The translations under genes and the position numbers were made by a program. This document shows positions 15,563 to 23,589 of a DNA stretch of 64,000 nucleotides, piece by piece. How positions within the stretch are numbered: the stretch's first letter is position 1; the number at the start of each line of letters is the position of its first letter. The DNA comes from Streptosporangium roseum DSM 43021. GTDB lineage: Bacteria; Actinomycetota; Actinomycetes; Streptosporangiales; Streptosporangiaceae. The notes under the pieces are model-generated. The model saw only the letters and a list, made by a program, of their open reading frames with translations. It searched no databases and was not told the origin of the DNA. The stretch is taken from contig NC_013595.1 in the NCBI RefSeq assembly GCF_000024865.1, positions 1,860,001 to 1,924,000 of the forward strand, given 5' to 3'.

Positions 15563-16327
15563 TCACAGGGGGGTGACGTAGGCGCTCGAGATGCCGCCGT
15601 CCACCAGGAACTCCGACCCGGTGACGAAGCTCGCGTCGTCGGAGGCCAGGAACGCCACCGCGGCGGCGATCTCGGAGGCCTCGGCGAACCGGCCGACCGG
15701 GATGTGCACCAGGCGGCGCTGCGCCCGCTCGGGGTCCTTGGCGAACAGCTCCTGCAGCAGCGGAGTGTTGACCGGTCCCGGGCAGAGCGCGTTGACCCGG
15801 ATGCCCTCGCGGGCGAACTGCACGCCGAGTTCGCGGGACATGGCCAGCACCCCGCCCTTGGACGCGGTGTAGGAGATCTGGCTGGTGGCCGAGCCCATCA
15901 CGGCCACGAAGGACGCGGTGTTGATGATCGACCCCTTGCCCTGGCGCCGCATGTAGGGGATGGCGTGCTTGCAGCACAGGTAGACCGAGGTGAGGTTGAC
16001 CTCCTGCACCCTGCGCCAGGCGTCGATGCCGGTCTCCAGGATCGAGTCGTCCTCCGGCGGCGAGATGCCCGCGTTGTTGAAGGCGATGTCCACGCTGCCG
16101 TAGGTGTCGAACGCCGTCTGGTACATCCGGACGACGTCGGCCTCGACGGTGACGTCGGCCTTGACGAACAGGCCGCCCACCTCGGCCGCGGCCGCCGACC
16201 CGCTCGCCTCGTCCAGGTCCACGCACACGACGCGGGCCCCCTCCTCGGCGAACCGGCGGGCGGTGGCCAGGCCGATCCCGCTCCCCGCGCCGGTGATGAC
16301 GGCGACCCGGTCCTGCAAACGCTGCAT
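15563..16327 (-). CDS. Short-chain dehydrogenase/reductase
   Basis: NAD(P)-dependent oxidoreductase of 254 aa. The cofactor motif is TGAGSGIG (residues 13-20), NNAG follows, and the catalytic Ser/Tyr/Lys are in TASF...SYTASKGG. The start ATG 16327 lies 5 bases after the aldehyde dehydrogenase stop. In the proposed gamma-glutamyl route it would oxidise the alcohol of a gamma-glutamyl amino alcohol to an aldehyde for the neighbouring aldehyde dehydrogenase. That assignment rests on context only. Confidence 0.85.
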   Translation of the reverse strand: MQRLQDRVAVITGAGSGIGLATARRFAEEGARVVCVDLDEASGSAAAAEVGGLFVKADVTVEADVVRMYQTAFDTYGSVDIAFNNAGISPPEDDSILETGIDAWRRVQEVNLTSVYLCCKHAIPYMRRQGKGSIINTASFVAVMGSATSQISYTASKGGVLAMSRELGVQFAREGIRVNALCPGPVNTPLLQELFAKDPERAQRRLVHIPVGRFAEASEIAAAVAFLASDDASFVTGSEFLVDGGISSAYVTPL

Positions 16328-16332
16328 GGCTG

Positions 16333-17685
16333 TCAATCCTCCGAAATGAAGACGTTCTTGGTCTCGGTGAACGCGGACAGGGCGTCGGGGCCCAGTTCGC
16401 GGCCGAGCCCGGACTGCTTGAAGCCGCCGAACGGCGTCCAGTAGCGGACGCTCGAATGGGAGTTCACGCTGAGGTTGCCCGCCTCGACCGCCCGCGCCAC
16501 CCGCAGCGCGCGGCCGACGTCCCTGGTCCAGATGGACCCGCTGAGGCCGTACCTCGTGTCGTTGGCGATCCGTACGGCGTCGGCCTCGTCGTCGAACGGG
16601 ACCACCGACACCACCGGTCCGAAGATCTCCTCGGTGAACGCCGGGTCGTCGAGGCGGCCGGGGGTCAGGACCGTCGGCGGGAACCAGAAGCCCGGACCCG
16701 GCGGGCACGGCCCCTGCAGGTGGACCGGCCCGGTGACGAAGGAGGCGACCCGGTCCCGGTGCTCGGCGCTGATCAGCGGGCCCATCTCGGTGCCCTCCTC
16801 GCGCGGGTCGCCGACCCTGACCTTCAGCACCGCCCGCGCGAGCCGTTCCAGGAAGTCGTCGTAGACCGTGCGCTCCACCAGGATGCGGGAGCGCGCGCAG
16901 CAGTCCTGGCCCGCGTTGTCGAAGACCGCGTACGGGGCGGTCGCCGCGGCTCTCTCCAGGTCGGCGTCGGCGAAGACCACGTTGGCGCTCTTGCCGCCCA
17001 GCTCCAGCGTGATCCGCTTGACCTGCGCGGCGCACTTGGCGGCGATCTCCTTGCCGACCGCGGTCGAGCCGGTGAACACGATCTTCGCCACGTCGGGGTG
17101 GTCGACCAGCCGGGCCCCCGCCACCTCCCCGGCCCCGGGCAGGACCTGGAGCACCCCCTCGGGGAGGCCGGCCGCGAGGGCCAGCTCCGCCAGCCGCAGG
17201 GCGGTCAGCGGCGTCCACTCGGCGGGCTTGACGATCACCGTGTTCCCCGCGGCCAGCGCGGGGGCCACCCCCCAGGTCATGATGACCATCGGGAAGTTCC
17301 ACGGAACGATGACGCCGACGACGCCCAGCGGCTCCTGGAAGGTGACGTCCAGCCCGCCGGCCACCGGGATCTGCCTGCCGTGGTTGCGTTCGGGCGCCCC
17401 GGCGTAGAAGTTCAGCACGTCGCGGACGTTGCCCGCCTCCCAGCGGGCGTTGCCGACCGTGTGCCCGGAGTTGGCGATCTCCAGCTGGGCCAGCTCCTCG
17501 GCGTGCTCCTCCACCAGGGAGGCGAAGGCGCGCAGCAGCCGGGCACGGTCACCCGGGCCGATGTTCCGCCAGGTGGCGAAGGCGCGCCTGGCGCGTTCCA
17601 CCGCCCGGTCCACCTCGGCGGCGTCCACGGACCCGACCTCGGCGAGCACCTCTTCGGTCGCCGGATTGATGATCTTCATGCTCAC
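16333..17685 (-). CDS. Aldehyde dehydrogenase family protein
   Basis: Cytoplasmic NAD(P)-dependent aldehyde dehydrogenase of 450 aa. The cofactor region is VPWNFPMVI and VFTGSTAVGKEI, the general base is E229 in LELGGKSAN, and the catalytic cysteine is C262 in AGQDCCARSR. PFGGFKQSGLGRELG near the C-terminus is typical. Its ATG overlaps the stop codon of the glutamine-synthetase-like gene by 4 bases. It is the PuuC-like step: oxidation of a gamma-glutamyl aldehyde to the acid. Confidence 0.92.
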   Translation of the reverse strand: MSMKIINPATEEVLAEVGSVDAAEVDRAVERARRAFATWRNIGPGDRARLLRAFASLVEEHAEELAQLEIANSGHTVGNARWEAGNVRDVLNFYAGAPERNHGRQIPVAGGLDVTFQEPLGVVGVIVPWNFPMVIMTWGVAPALAAGNTVIVKPAEWTPLTALRLAELALAAGLPEGVLQVLPGAGEVAGARLVDHPDVAKIVFTGSTAVGKEIAAKCAAQVKRITLELGGKSANVVFADADLERAAATAPYAVFDNAGQDCCARSRILVERTVYDDFLERLARAVLKVRVGDPREEGTEMGPLISAEHRDRVASFVTGPVHLQGPCPPGPGFWFPPTVLTPGRLDDPAFTEEIFGPVVSVVPFDDEADAVRIANDTRYGLSGSIWTRDVGRALRVARAVEAGNLSVNSHSSVRYWTPFGGFKQSGLGRELGPDALSAFTETKNVFISED

Positions 17686-19025
17686 ATCCGTTCGAATCCC
17701 CGGAACAGCTCCCAGTCGGTGACCGCCGCGTCGAAGGCGGTCAGCTCGACCCGGGCGTTGTTCGCGTAGTGCGCCACGACGTCCTCGCCGAAGGCGTTAC
17801 GGGCCGTCTCGGAGCCCTCCCACAGCTCCAGCGCGTCGCGGAGCGTGTGCGGCACGGTCTCCGCGCCCGATGTGTAGGCGTTCCCGGTGAGCGGCTCCTC
17901 AAGCGGCAGCTCGTTCTCGATGCCGTACAGCCCGGCCGCGACCAGCGCCGAGACCGCCAGGTAGGGGTTGACGTCGCCGCCGGGCACGCGGTTCTCGATC
18001 CGCAGCGACGGCCCGTGGCCGACCAGCCGCAGCGCGCAGGTGCGGTTGTCCACGCCCCACTTGACCGCGGTGGGGGCGAAGCTGCCCGGCACGTACCGCT
18101 TGTAGGAGTTGATGTTGGGGGCGTAGAGCAGGGTCAGCTCGCGCATGCGGGCGAGCTGGCCGGCGATGAAGTGCTCGCCGACCTTCGACAGCCCGTACGG
18201 CCCGGCGCCGGCCATGACCGGCTCCCCGGCTCCGTCGCGGAGGGAGACGTGGATGTGGCAGGAGTTGCCCTCGCGCTGGTTCGGCTTGGCCATGAAGGTG
18301 ATCGACATGCCCTCCTGGGAGGCGATCTCCTTGGCGCCGTTCTTGTACACGGCGTGGTTGTCGCAGCTGGTGAGGGCGTCCGAGAAGCGGAAGGCGATCT
18401 CGTGCTGGCCGAGGTTGCACTCGCCCTTGGCCGACTCGACGTACATCCCGGCGCCCTCCATGCCGAGCCGGATCCTGCGCAGCAGCGGCTCGATCCTGGA
18501 GGTGCCGAGGATGGAGTAGTCGACGTTGTAGAGGTTGGCCGGGGTCAGGTCCCGGTACGCGCGCCGCCAGGCCTCCTCGTAGGTGTCGTTGTAGACCACG
18601 AACTCCAGCTCGGTCCCGACGAAGGCGCCCCAGCCCCGCCCGTCCAGCCTGCCGAGCTGCCGGCGCAGGATCTGCCTGGGCGAGGCGGCCACGTCCGAGC
18701 CGTCCTCCCACCCCAGGTCGGCCATCACCAGGGCGGTGCCCTCCTGCCACGGCACCCGGCGCAGGGTGGACAGGTCGGGCCGCATCACGAAGTCGCCGTA
18801 TCCCCGCTCCCACGACGACATCGCGTAGCCGTCCACGGTGTTCATGTCGACGTCCACCGCGAGCAGGTAGTTGCACCCCTCGGAGGCGTGGTGCACCACC
18901 TCCTCCAGGAAATAGCGCGCGGACAGCCGTTTCCCCTGCAGGCGGCCCTGCATGTCGACGATCGTCAGCAGCACGGTGTCGATCCGTCCCGCCCCCACCT
19001 CGTCGCGAAGCTCGCTGACGTCCAC
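17682..19025 (-). CDS. Glutamine-synthetase-like gamma-glutamyl amine ligase (GlnA3/GlnA4 type)
   Basis: ATP-dependent ligase of 447 aa in the glutamine synthetase fold. Visible signatures are ATP-binding KPNQREGNSCHIHVSL, the NSYKRYVPGSFAP loop and the arginine-rich RIENRVPGGDVNPYLA. It is shorter than true GlnA and lacks an evident adenylylation tyrosine. It heads an operon with aldehyde dehydrogenase, SDR and PuuD-like hydrolase, and a divergent FadR-type gene controls it. Streptomyces homologues in such settings make gamma-glutamyl-polyamine (GlnA3) or gamma-glutamyl-ethanolamide (GlnA4). Presence of a dehydrogenase for an alcohol favours ethanolamine here. GTG start behind GAGGAGGG. Confidence 0.88.
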   Translation of the reverse strand: MDVSELRDEVGAGRIDTVLLTIVDMQGRLQGKRLSARYFLEEVVHHASEGCNYLLAVDVDMNTVDGYAMSSWERGYGDFVMRPDLSTLRRVPWQEGTALVMADLGWEDGSDVAASPRQILRRQLGRLDGRGWGAFVGTELEFVVYNDTYEEAWRRAYRDLTPANLYNVDYSILGTSRIEPLLRRIRLGMEGAGMYVESAKGECNLGQHEIAFRFSDALTSCDNHAVYKNGAKEIASQEGMSITFMAKPNQREGNSCHIHVSLRDGAGEPVMAGAGPYGLSKVGEHFIAGQLARMRELTLLYAPNINSYKRYVPGSFAPTAVKWGVDNRTCALRLVGHGPSLRIENRVPGGDVNPYLAVSALVAAGLYGIENELPLEEPLTGNAYTSGAETVPHTLRDALELWEGSETARNAFGEDVVAHYANNARVELTAFDAAVTDWELFRGFERM

Positions 19026-19057
19026 GCCGCCCTCCTCGCCGGAGTCTTATTGGGCTA

Positions 19058-19068
19058 GTGTCAGACCA
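19058..19068. promoter_or_regulatory. Putative FadR/GntR-type operator GTGTCAGACCA
   Basis: In the 86-base divergent gap the sequence GTGTCAGACCA fits the GT-N3-AC core of FadR-subfamily operators (consensus like TGGTNNNACCA), with one half-site imperfect. Position between the two start codons suits repression of the ligase operon and autoregulation. This is based on pattern only. Confidence 0.35.
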
Positions 19069-19111
19069 TTGAGTTCCATGTGAGGATCCGTTGTCAAGGG
19101 TGGAGGTGAGA

Positions 19112-19831
19112 TTGGACGAGTCGCCGCGACTGACGACCGTGCTTCGGCCGGTGCGTGCGGGGAACGCGTTCGAGGAGACCGTGGAACGCCTGCTCCAGGC
19201 GATCAAACTCGGGGTGGTGACCGAGAAGCTGCCGCCGGAGCGGGAGCTGGCGGTGCAGCTCGGGATCAGCAGGGTCACCCTGCGCGAGGCCATCCGCGCG
19301 CTGCAGGAGGCGGGCTACCTCACCGTGCGGCGCGGCAGGTACGGCGGCGCCTTCGTCACCTACGCCCCGCCCCGCCCCGGCCAGGGAGACCTGCGCAGGG
19401 CCGTGGCCGACATGGGCGACGACGACCTGGCCGACGCGCTCACCTTCCGGATGGCCGTGGAGTGCGGCGCCGCCCAGGTGCTGGCCACCGCGGAGCTGAG
19501 CGGGGCGCGGCGCGACGCGCTGCGGCAGCGCCTGCGCGAGGTCAACTCGGCCGGGCCCGACGACTACCGCCGCCTCGACACGGCCTTCCACCTGGCCATC
19601 GCCGAGCTGACCGGCTCCCCGCTGCTCGCCGCGACCTGCGCCGACGCCAGACTCCGGGTCACCGACCTGCTCAACGCGATCCCCGTCCTTCAGCGCAACA
19701 TCGAGCACGCCGCCGCCCAGCACGAGGCGATCGTCACGGCCATCCTGGCCGGGGACCCCGAGGCCGCGCGGCGGGCGGTCGCCGAACATCTTGAGGGGAC
19801 AGCAGCCTTGCTGCGAGGGTTTCTCGCATAA
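19112..19831 (+). CDS. GntR-family regulator, FadR subfamily
   Basis: DNA-binding protein of 239 aa. The N-terminal winged helix is VTEKLPPERELAVQLGISRVTLREAIRALQEAGYLTVRRGRYGGAFV. The C-terminal all-helical FCD effector domain has metal-ligand-like histidines (LDTAFHLAIAELTGS, AAAQHEAIVTAI, RAVAEHLEGT). I chose TTG 19112 because GGAGG ends 5 bases before it; TTG 19091 in the same frame is an alternative giving 246 aa. It is divergent from the gamma-glutamyl operon and probably represses it until the amine or a pathway intermediate binds. Confidence 0.9.
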   Translation: MDESPRLTTVLRPVRAGNAFEETVERLLQAIKLGVVTEKLPPERELAVQLGISRVTLREAIRALQEAGYLTVRRGRYGGAFVTYAPPRPGQGDLRRAVADMGDDDLADALTFRMAVECGAAQVLATAELSGARRDALRQRLREVNSAGPDDYRRLDTAFHLAIAELTGSPLLAATCADARLRVTDLLNAIPVLQRNIEHAAAQHEAIVTAILAGDPEAARRAVAEHLEGTAALLRGFLA

Positions 19832-19843
19832 TCTGGTGGACCA

Positions 19844-20623
19844 GTGGGAGATCTGTTACGGCAAAGAATCGTGGACACAGGGCGGCTGCCGCTGTTCTGT
19901 TTCTTCGTCGCGCTGATCGGCGCCTTCGTGTTCACCCGGATCAACGTCCGGCTCATCCGGGCCAAGATCGGCTGGTTCCGCAACGTCAATGTCGGTGAGA
20001 TGCACATCCACCACGTGGTGTTCGGCGTGGTGCTGACCATGCTCGGCGGGGTGTCGGGGCTGATCGTGTCGGGCATCTCGCAGACCTGGTACGCGGTGAC
20101 GGCGGCCGTCTTCGGCATCGGCGCCGCCCTGATCCTGGACGAGTTCGCGCTGATCCTGCACCTGCACGACGTCTACTGGGAGGCGGAGGGCCGCACGTCG
20201 GTCGACGCGGTGTTCATCGCGATCGCGATCACCGGCCTGCTCCTGCTCGGCCTGCGCCCGCTCGGCTGGGAACGCTCCGACGGCACGCCGCAGGGGACGT
20301 GGCTCACTGCCGGGGTCATCGTGCTCAACCTCGCGCTCGCGGTGGTCACCCTGCTCAAGGGGAAGATCTGGACCGGCCTGGCGGGTCTGTTCATCCCGAT
20401 CCTGCTGATCCCCGGCGCCCTGCGGCTGGCCCGCCCGGGATCGCCCTGGGCCCACTGGTTCATGGCGCCTGGCGCCCGGCGGCCCCGGCCCCGCCAGATG
20501 GCCAGGGCCGAGCGCCGCGAGGAGCGCTGGCGCCGCCCGGTGATCCGCGCCAAGATCGCCTTCCAGGAGTTCGTCTCCGGACGCCACGACCTGCCCTCCA
20601 CCCGGCGCAGGATCCGGCGGTGA
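19844..20623 (+). CDS. Conserved actinobacterial integral membrane protein
   Basis: Membrane protein of 259 aa with about six helices and a conserved VGEMHIHHVVFGV segment at the second helix, followed by LDEFALILHLHDVYW. The histidine and acidic residues could bind a metal. A basic C-terminal tail (RRPRPRQMARAERREERWRR) lies in the cytoplasm. I recognise the family as widespread and uncharacterised in actinobacteria but cannot name a function. It starts 12 bases after the FadR-like gene and may be co-transcribed with it. Confidence 0.75.
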   Translation: MGDLLRQRIVDTGRLPLFCFFVALIGAFVFTRINVRLIRAKIGWFRNVNVGEMHIHHVVFGVVLTMLGGVSGLIVSGISQTWYAVTAAVFGIGAALILDEFALILHLHDVYWEAEGRTSVDAVFIAIAITGLLLLGLRPLGWERSDGTPQGTWLTAGVIVLNLALAVVTLLKGKIWTGLAGLFIPILLIPGALRLARPGSPWAHWFMAPGARRPRPRQMARAERREERWRRPVIRAKIAFQEFVSGRHDLPSTRRRIRR

Positions 20624-20645
20624 GCGGACGGGCATACTGGGAGGC

Positions 20646-20966
20646 GTGAGTGCCCTTCCATCCCGCTGGGACGGTGTCGAGCGACGGGTCCCCGACTCCC
20701 TGGCGGACCTGCGCGGCCCGGCCACGGGAGTGGTCGCCCTGCCGGTCCACCTCGGCTGGTCGGGGCTCACCGAGTTCGACCTGCTGAATCCGCTGCTGCG
20801 GATGAGCCTGTACCGCGCGGTCATCACCGGCGGCGGCCGCGGCGACGCCGAGTCCTATCTGAACGCCGGGCTCCTGGTCGCCGACTGGCCCACCCTGCGC
20901 CGGGGCCTCGGGCCGGGTTACCGCAGAGCCTGGGAGGGCAAGATCGCCGCGCTGGGGTGGGAATGA
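20646..20966 (+). CDS. Hypothetical protein, likely partner of the downstream nucleotidyltransferase
   Basis: Protein of 106 aa beginning at GTG 20646. It has a helix-rich C-terminal half (LYRAVITGGGRGDAESYLNAGLLVADWPTLRRGLGPGYRRAWE) with no motif I can name. Its stop codon overlaps the ATG of the nucleotidyltransferase gene (ATGA). By position it would be the antitoxin or substrate-presenting partner of an AbiEii-like toxin. AbiE antitoxins usually carry a winged helix, which I do not see, so this role is uncertain. Confidence 0.65.
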   Translation: MSALPSRWDGVERRVPDSLADLRGPATGVVALPVHLGWSGLTEFDLLNPLLRMSLYRAVITGGGRGDAESYLNAGLLVADWPTLRRGLGPGYRRAWEGKIAALGWE

Positions 20967-21664
20967 TGCTCCTGCCTCCCCTCCAGCAGCGGATGCTCCA
21001 GGCCGTGCTGCCGGCCTGCGCCCGGTTCGGCCTGGTCCTGGCCGGCGGCTACGCCATGAACGCCCACGGCTTCACCGACCGTCCCAGCAACGACCTCGAC
21101 TTCGCCACCGCCGCCGAGCTGCCGCTGCCCGAGGTCGCCGAGGGGGTCGCCGAGGCGCTGGGGGAGGCCGGGCTGGAGGTCACCGTGGTCGAGGTCACAC
21201 CGCGGATGGGCCGCCTGGTGGTCAGCGATCCGGTGACCGAGCAGAGCTGCGAGTTCGACCTGCTGCGGGAGGCCTTCCAGCAGCAGCCCGTGATCGTCGG
21301 AGACCTGTCCGTCGTCTCCCTGGACGACGCGGTGGGACTCAAGATGCGGGCCCTGCACGAGCGCAGCCTCGCCCGCGACGTCATCGACATCGCCTCGGTC
21401 TCCCACCTGTACGGCTTCCGCGAGTTCGAGCAGCTCGCCCGCCTGCACAACGAGGAGTTCTCCCTCGCCGAGCTGGTGATGCGGCTGGAGTTCGTCGACC
21501 TGATCGCGGACGAGGAGTTCGAGGCCTACGGGATGGACGAGGCTCGGATCGCCGAGATCAGGCGCTTCTCCTACGCCTGGGTGGAGGACATCAAGCTCCG
21601 CCGGGCCGACGAGGGCGACGCCGAGTACGGCGCCGACTACGACGACGTCCCCGACCCCGACTGA
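20963..21664 (+). CDS. AbiEii/AbiGii-like nucleotidyltransferase
   Basis: Cytoplasmic protein of 233 aa in the DNA polymerase beta-type nucleotidyltransferase fold. The active site is GGYAMNAHGFTDRPSNDLDF, where GG and the D-x-D pair (DLD) bind metal and NTP. A third acidic strand follows in CEFDLLRE. The later DAVGLKMRALHERSLARDVIDI resembles the KxxA/D segment of AbiEii toxins, which add nucleotides to tRNA ends in abortive infection. ATG 20963 overlaps the upstream stop; GTG 20957 is possible. An acidic tail ends the protein. A toxin role is inference from family. Confidence 0.78.
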   Translation: MMLLPPLQQRMLQAVLPACARFGLVLAGGYAMNAHGFTDRPSNDLDFATAAELPLPEVAEGVAEALGEAGLEVTVVEVTPRMGRLVVSDPVTEQSCEFDLLREAFQQQPVIVGDLSVVSLDDAVGLKMRALHERSLARDVIDIASVSHLYGFREFEQLARLHNEEFSLAELVMRLEFVDLIADEEFEAYGMDEARIAEIRRFSYAWVEDIKLRRADEGDAEYGADYDDVPDPD

Positions 21665-21718
21665 CGGAAGATTGGAAAGAGACGCCGGCTATGCCACTGG
21701 TGGTGGCATAGTTGGGGC

Positions 21719-21961
21719 ATGGCCATACCTCAGCCCGCAGATCCAACGATCAAGAAGTCGGTGACTCTGCGCCGATCTGTGGCTGAGGAGGTCGAGACCC
21801 GGACAGGCCCTCGCGGGTTCTCCCACTTCGTTGATCAGGCGGTCGAGTACGGACTCGCGCTTCTGAAAGCCCAGGAGATCGTGGAGGACCACGAGAGCAG
21901 GGTCGCTCCTCTGACCGGAGCGGATCTGGAAGAAGCCAGGCGCGCGTGGCACGGCGGGTAA
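21719..21961 (+). CDS. Antitoxin of a PIN-domain toxin-antitoxin pair
   Basis: Small protein of 80 aa. The N-terminal KKSVTLRRSVAEEVETRTGPRGFSHFVDQAVEYGLAL is a ribbon-helix-helix-like DNA-binding segment. The acidic C-terminal part (VEDHESRVAPLTGADLEEARRAWHGG) would wrap the toxin. The downstream PIN gene begins 16 bases before its stop, the tight overlap typical of type II modules. A short imperfect palindrome (TGCCACTGGTGGTGGCATA) lies just upstream of the ATG and could be the autoregulatory operator. Confidence 0.82.
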   Translation: MAIPQPADPTIKKSVTLRRSVAEEVETRTGPRGFSHFVDQAVEYGLALLKAQEIVEDHESRVAPLTGADLEEARRAWHGG

Positions 21962-22407
21962 AGGGGCGGAACACGCCACCGGAGGCCGCGTTCCCCACGC
22001 CTCTGTTCGTCCTCGACGCTCAGCCGTTCTCTCTCCTCGGTGAGGACGATCCCAGGATCGTGGCACGCATCGCGGTGGCCCGGCAGGAAGGGTTCGTCCC
22101 CGCGATAAGTGCTGTGACCCTTGCGGAGGTACGCCGTGCCGGTGAGGTGGGCAGGCGTCTGGCCTGGCAGCGGTCGTGCCTGACGGTGGTCCCCGCCTCC
22201 GAGGAGGTCGCCGACCTCGCCGCTCGCCTGCTTGAGGACGCGGGTCTGGACGGGCATGAATGCGTGGTCGGCGCTCTCGTGGTCGCTACCGCCGCCATCG
22301 GAAGCGGACCCGCGAAGGTAACCTCCAGTGACGCGTCACATGTACCCAAACTGATCGCGGCCGCCAAGCTCAGGCGCGCCTCTCCGCTGGGGTGGGTTCC
22401 CATCTAG
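21946..22407 (+). CDS. PIN-domain ribonuclease toxin
   Basis: Protein of 153 aa with the acidic PIN pattern. The first Asp is in LFVLDAQPF, a Glu is in SAVTLAEVRR, a Glu is in GLDGHECVVGALVVATA, and the last Asp is in VTSSDASHVPKL. In this VapC-like family these residues bind magnesium and cut RNA, commonly tRNA. GTG 21946 is the likely start, inside the antitoxin gene. The pair follows an AbiEii-like module, so two defence or stress modules lie side by side. Confidence 0.83.
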   Translation: MARRVKGRNTPPEAAFPTPLFVLDAQPFSLLGEDDPRIVARIAVARQEGFVPAISAVTLAEVRRAGEVGRRLAWQRSCLTVVPASEEVADLAARLLEDAGLDGHECVVGALVVATAAIGSGPAKVTSSDASHVPKLIAAAKLRRASPLGWVPI

Positions 22408-22672
22408 CGTCGTCGCCTCCGGCTTGTGCCGTACGGAAGTCTCTACGCCGCCCTGCCTCGACCGTTCATCTCCAGCCCCGGACGGACCCTCCCTCATCAG
22501 CGGACCGTTCGAGGGTCTCTGCGCGTGCACGCCGCAAGCTGCCGGGTTGGGCGGCTGGGGTCAGGCCGGGTGATGAGGCGAGGGGCTCAAGAGCGACCGG
22601 GAAAGTCCTGGGACGCATATTCGGGGGTCTGGCGGGCAGGCGACGGTCCTGCCTGCCGAAGGAGTGTGGATC

Positions 22673-22873
22673 GTGGGTCTCATCGAGAAGCTCAATCTGC
22701 GTGAGATGAAGGCCAGGGCCAAGCGGAAGCTGGGCAGCCGGACCGGCAACCGCCGGCTGGTGGCCGAGGGGCGGACCGAGGAGGCCGAGGCGAAGCTGCT
22801 CAGGACCCAGGACGAGATCCTGGACACCGTGGCCGAGATGCGCAGGGAGTACGGCGTCCGCCGCCGCGGCTGA
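22673..22873 (+). CDS. Small basic helical protein, CsbD-like
   Basis: Protein of 66 aa: VGLIEKLNLREMKARAKR, then a GSRTGNRRLVAEGRTEEAEAKLL segment that resembles the Lys/Gly pattern of CsbD stress proteins, then a charged helix ending in RREYGVRRRG. The start GTG 22673 follows GAAGGAG by 7 bases. It is too short for a firm family call. The 265 bases between the PIN gene and this gene show nothing else I can support. Confidence 0.55.
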   Translation: MGLIEKLNLREMKARAKRKLGSRTGNRRLVAEGRTEEAEAKLLRTQDEILDTVAEMRREYGVRRRG

Positions 22874-23159
22874 CCCGGCCGGAGGTTCCCGGGCGCCGGT
22901 GTCTCGCGGATGTACGGCGAGCCGATCCGCGAGACAGGGGCGCCCGGCGGAGACCGTTCCTCAATTCGACGGGGCGGGCAAGCGCCTGCCCAACGGCGCA
23001 GCCGCCGGCCACGTCCAGTGGCGTGATGTACGAGTAGCTGGTGCTGGTGCTGGTGCCGGTGCCGGGGCCGGGGCCGGGGCCGAGGGTGAGGGTGAGGCCG
23101 GGACCGGGGGCGGGGGTGGTGTCGGAGTCGTTCGCCGTCAAACGGCGCGGCGCCGTGTT
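22874..23159. other. Non-coding stretch with a hexamer-repeat tract
   Basis: No convincing gene. Around 23036-23100 the plus strand is a run of imperfect hexamers (GGTGCT, GGTGCC, GGGGCC, GAGGGT), a simple-sequence tract that would give Gly/Pro/Ser/Thr dipeptide repeats in any frame. Open frames crossing it are composition artefacts. Confidence 0.5.
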
Positions 23160-23546
23160 GGGGTGGAAGGTCAAAAGCGCAACGAGGGCAGGTGGGGTGG
23201 CTGGGGGCCGCTTCATCCGTGCGGGCCGGTGTCTCATGGTCCTGGGGGGTGCTCAGGAGGAGCCGGCCGGTGGGCGGGTGGGAAGGCCTGGTGAGGGGGC
23301 GGTGGTGGATCGGGTGAGGCAGAGCGGGCGCCGATGAGCCCCGGGAGCGGTAGTGATCAGGATTTTTCCATGATCTGTTGGGATTAGCGGTGCTATAGGA
23401 CGTCCAATCCCAGCAGATCAAGGAAAAACTCCGCGGCGCCCTCTCTTCCGCCCGCGCAGCGGGGAGCATTCCGTATGGCGTGGCACGAAAGGGGCGGCCC
23501 TGGGCCAGTCCGCTCACCTCTCGTTGCGCTTTTGACCTTCGACCCC
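23160..23546. mobile_element. Possible MITE-like or decayed element bounded by 27-bp inverted repeats
   Basis: The 27-bp sequence at 23160-23186 (core GAAGGTCAAAAGCGCAACGAG in two parts, GGGGT upstream) recurs inverted at 23520-23546 with one mismatch. Inside lies a second, imperfect inverted repeat: 23360-23387 against 23404-23432, with a 16-nt centre, giving a long hairpin of about 27 bp. No gene is credible within the ~387 bp. The right repeat lies about 45 bases from a TnpB pseudogene. The unit could be the remains of an insertion or a non-autonomous element. Confidence 0.5.
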
Positions 23547-23589
23547 GTACGGTGCCGCGCGGATGGGCCGGTCCCTGGCCACTCCACTC

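Noticed and set aside
17682..19025. Housekeeping glutamine synthetase GlnA
   Set aside because: Shorter, without an evident adenylylation site, and embedded in an aldehyde dehydrogenase/SDR/hydrolase operon with a FadR regulator; the gamma-glutamyl-amine ligase branch fits better.
22800..23237. Minus-strand gene with Pro/Gly/Thr/Ser repeats
   Set aside because: The repeats come from a simple hexamer DNA tract; every frame across it is repetitive and none has a start with a ribosome site or a domain.
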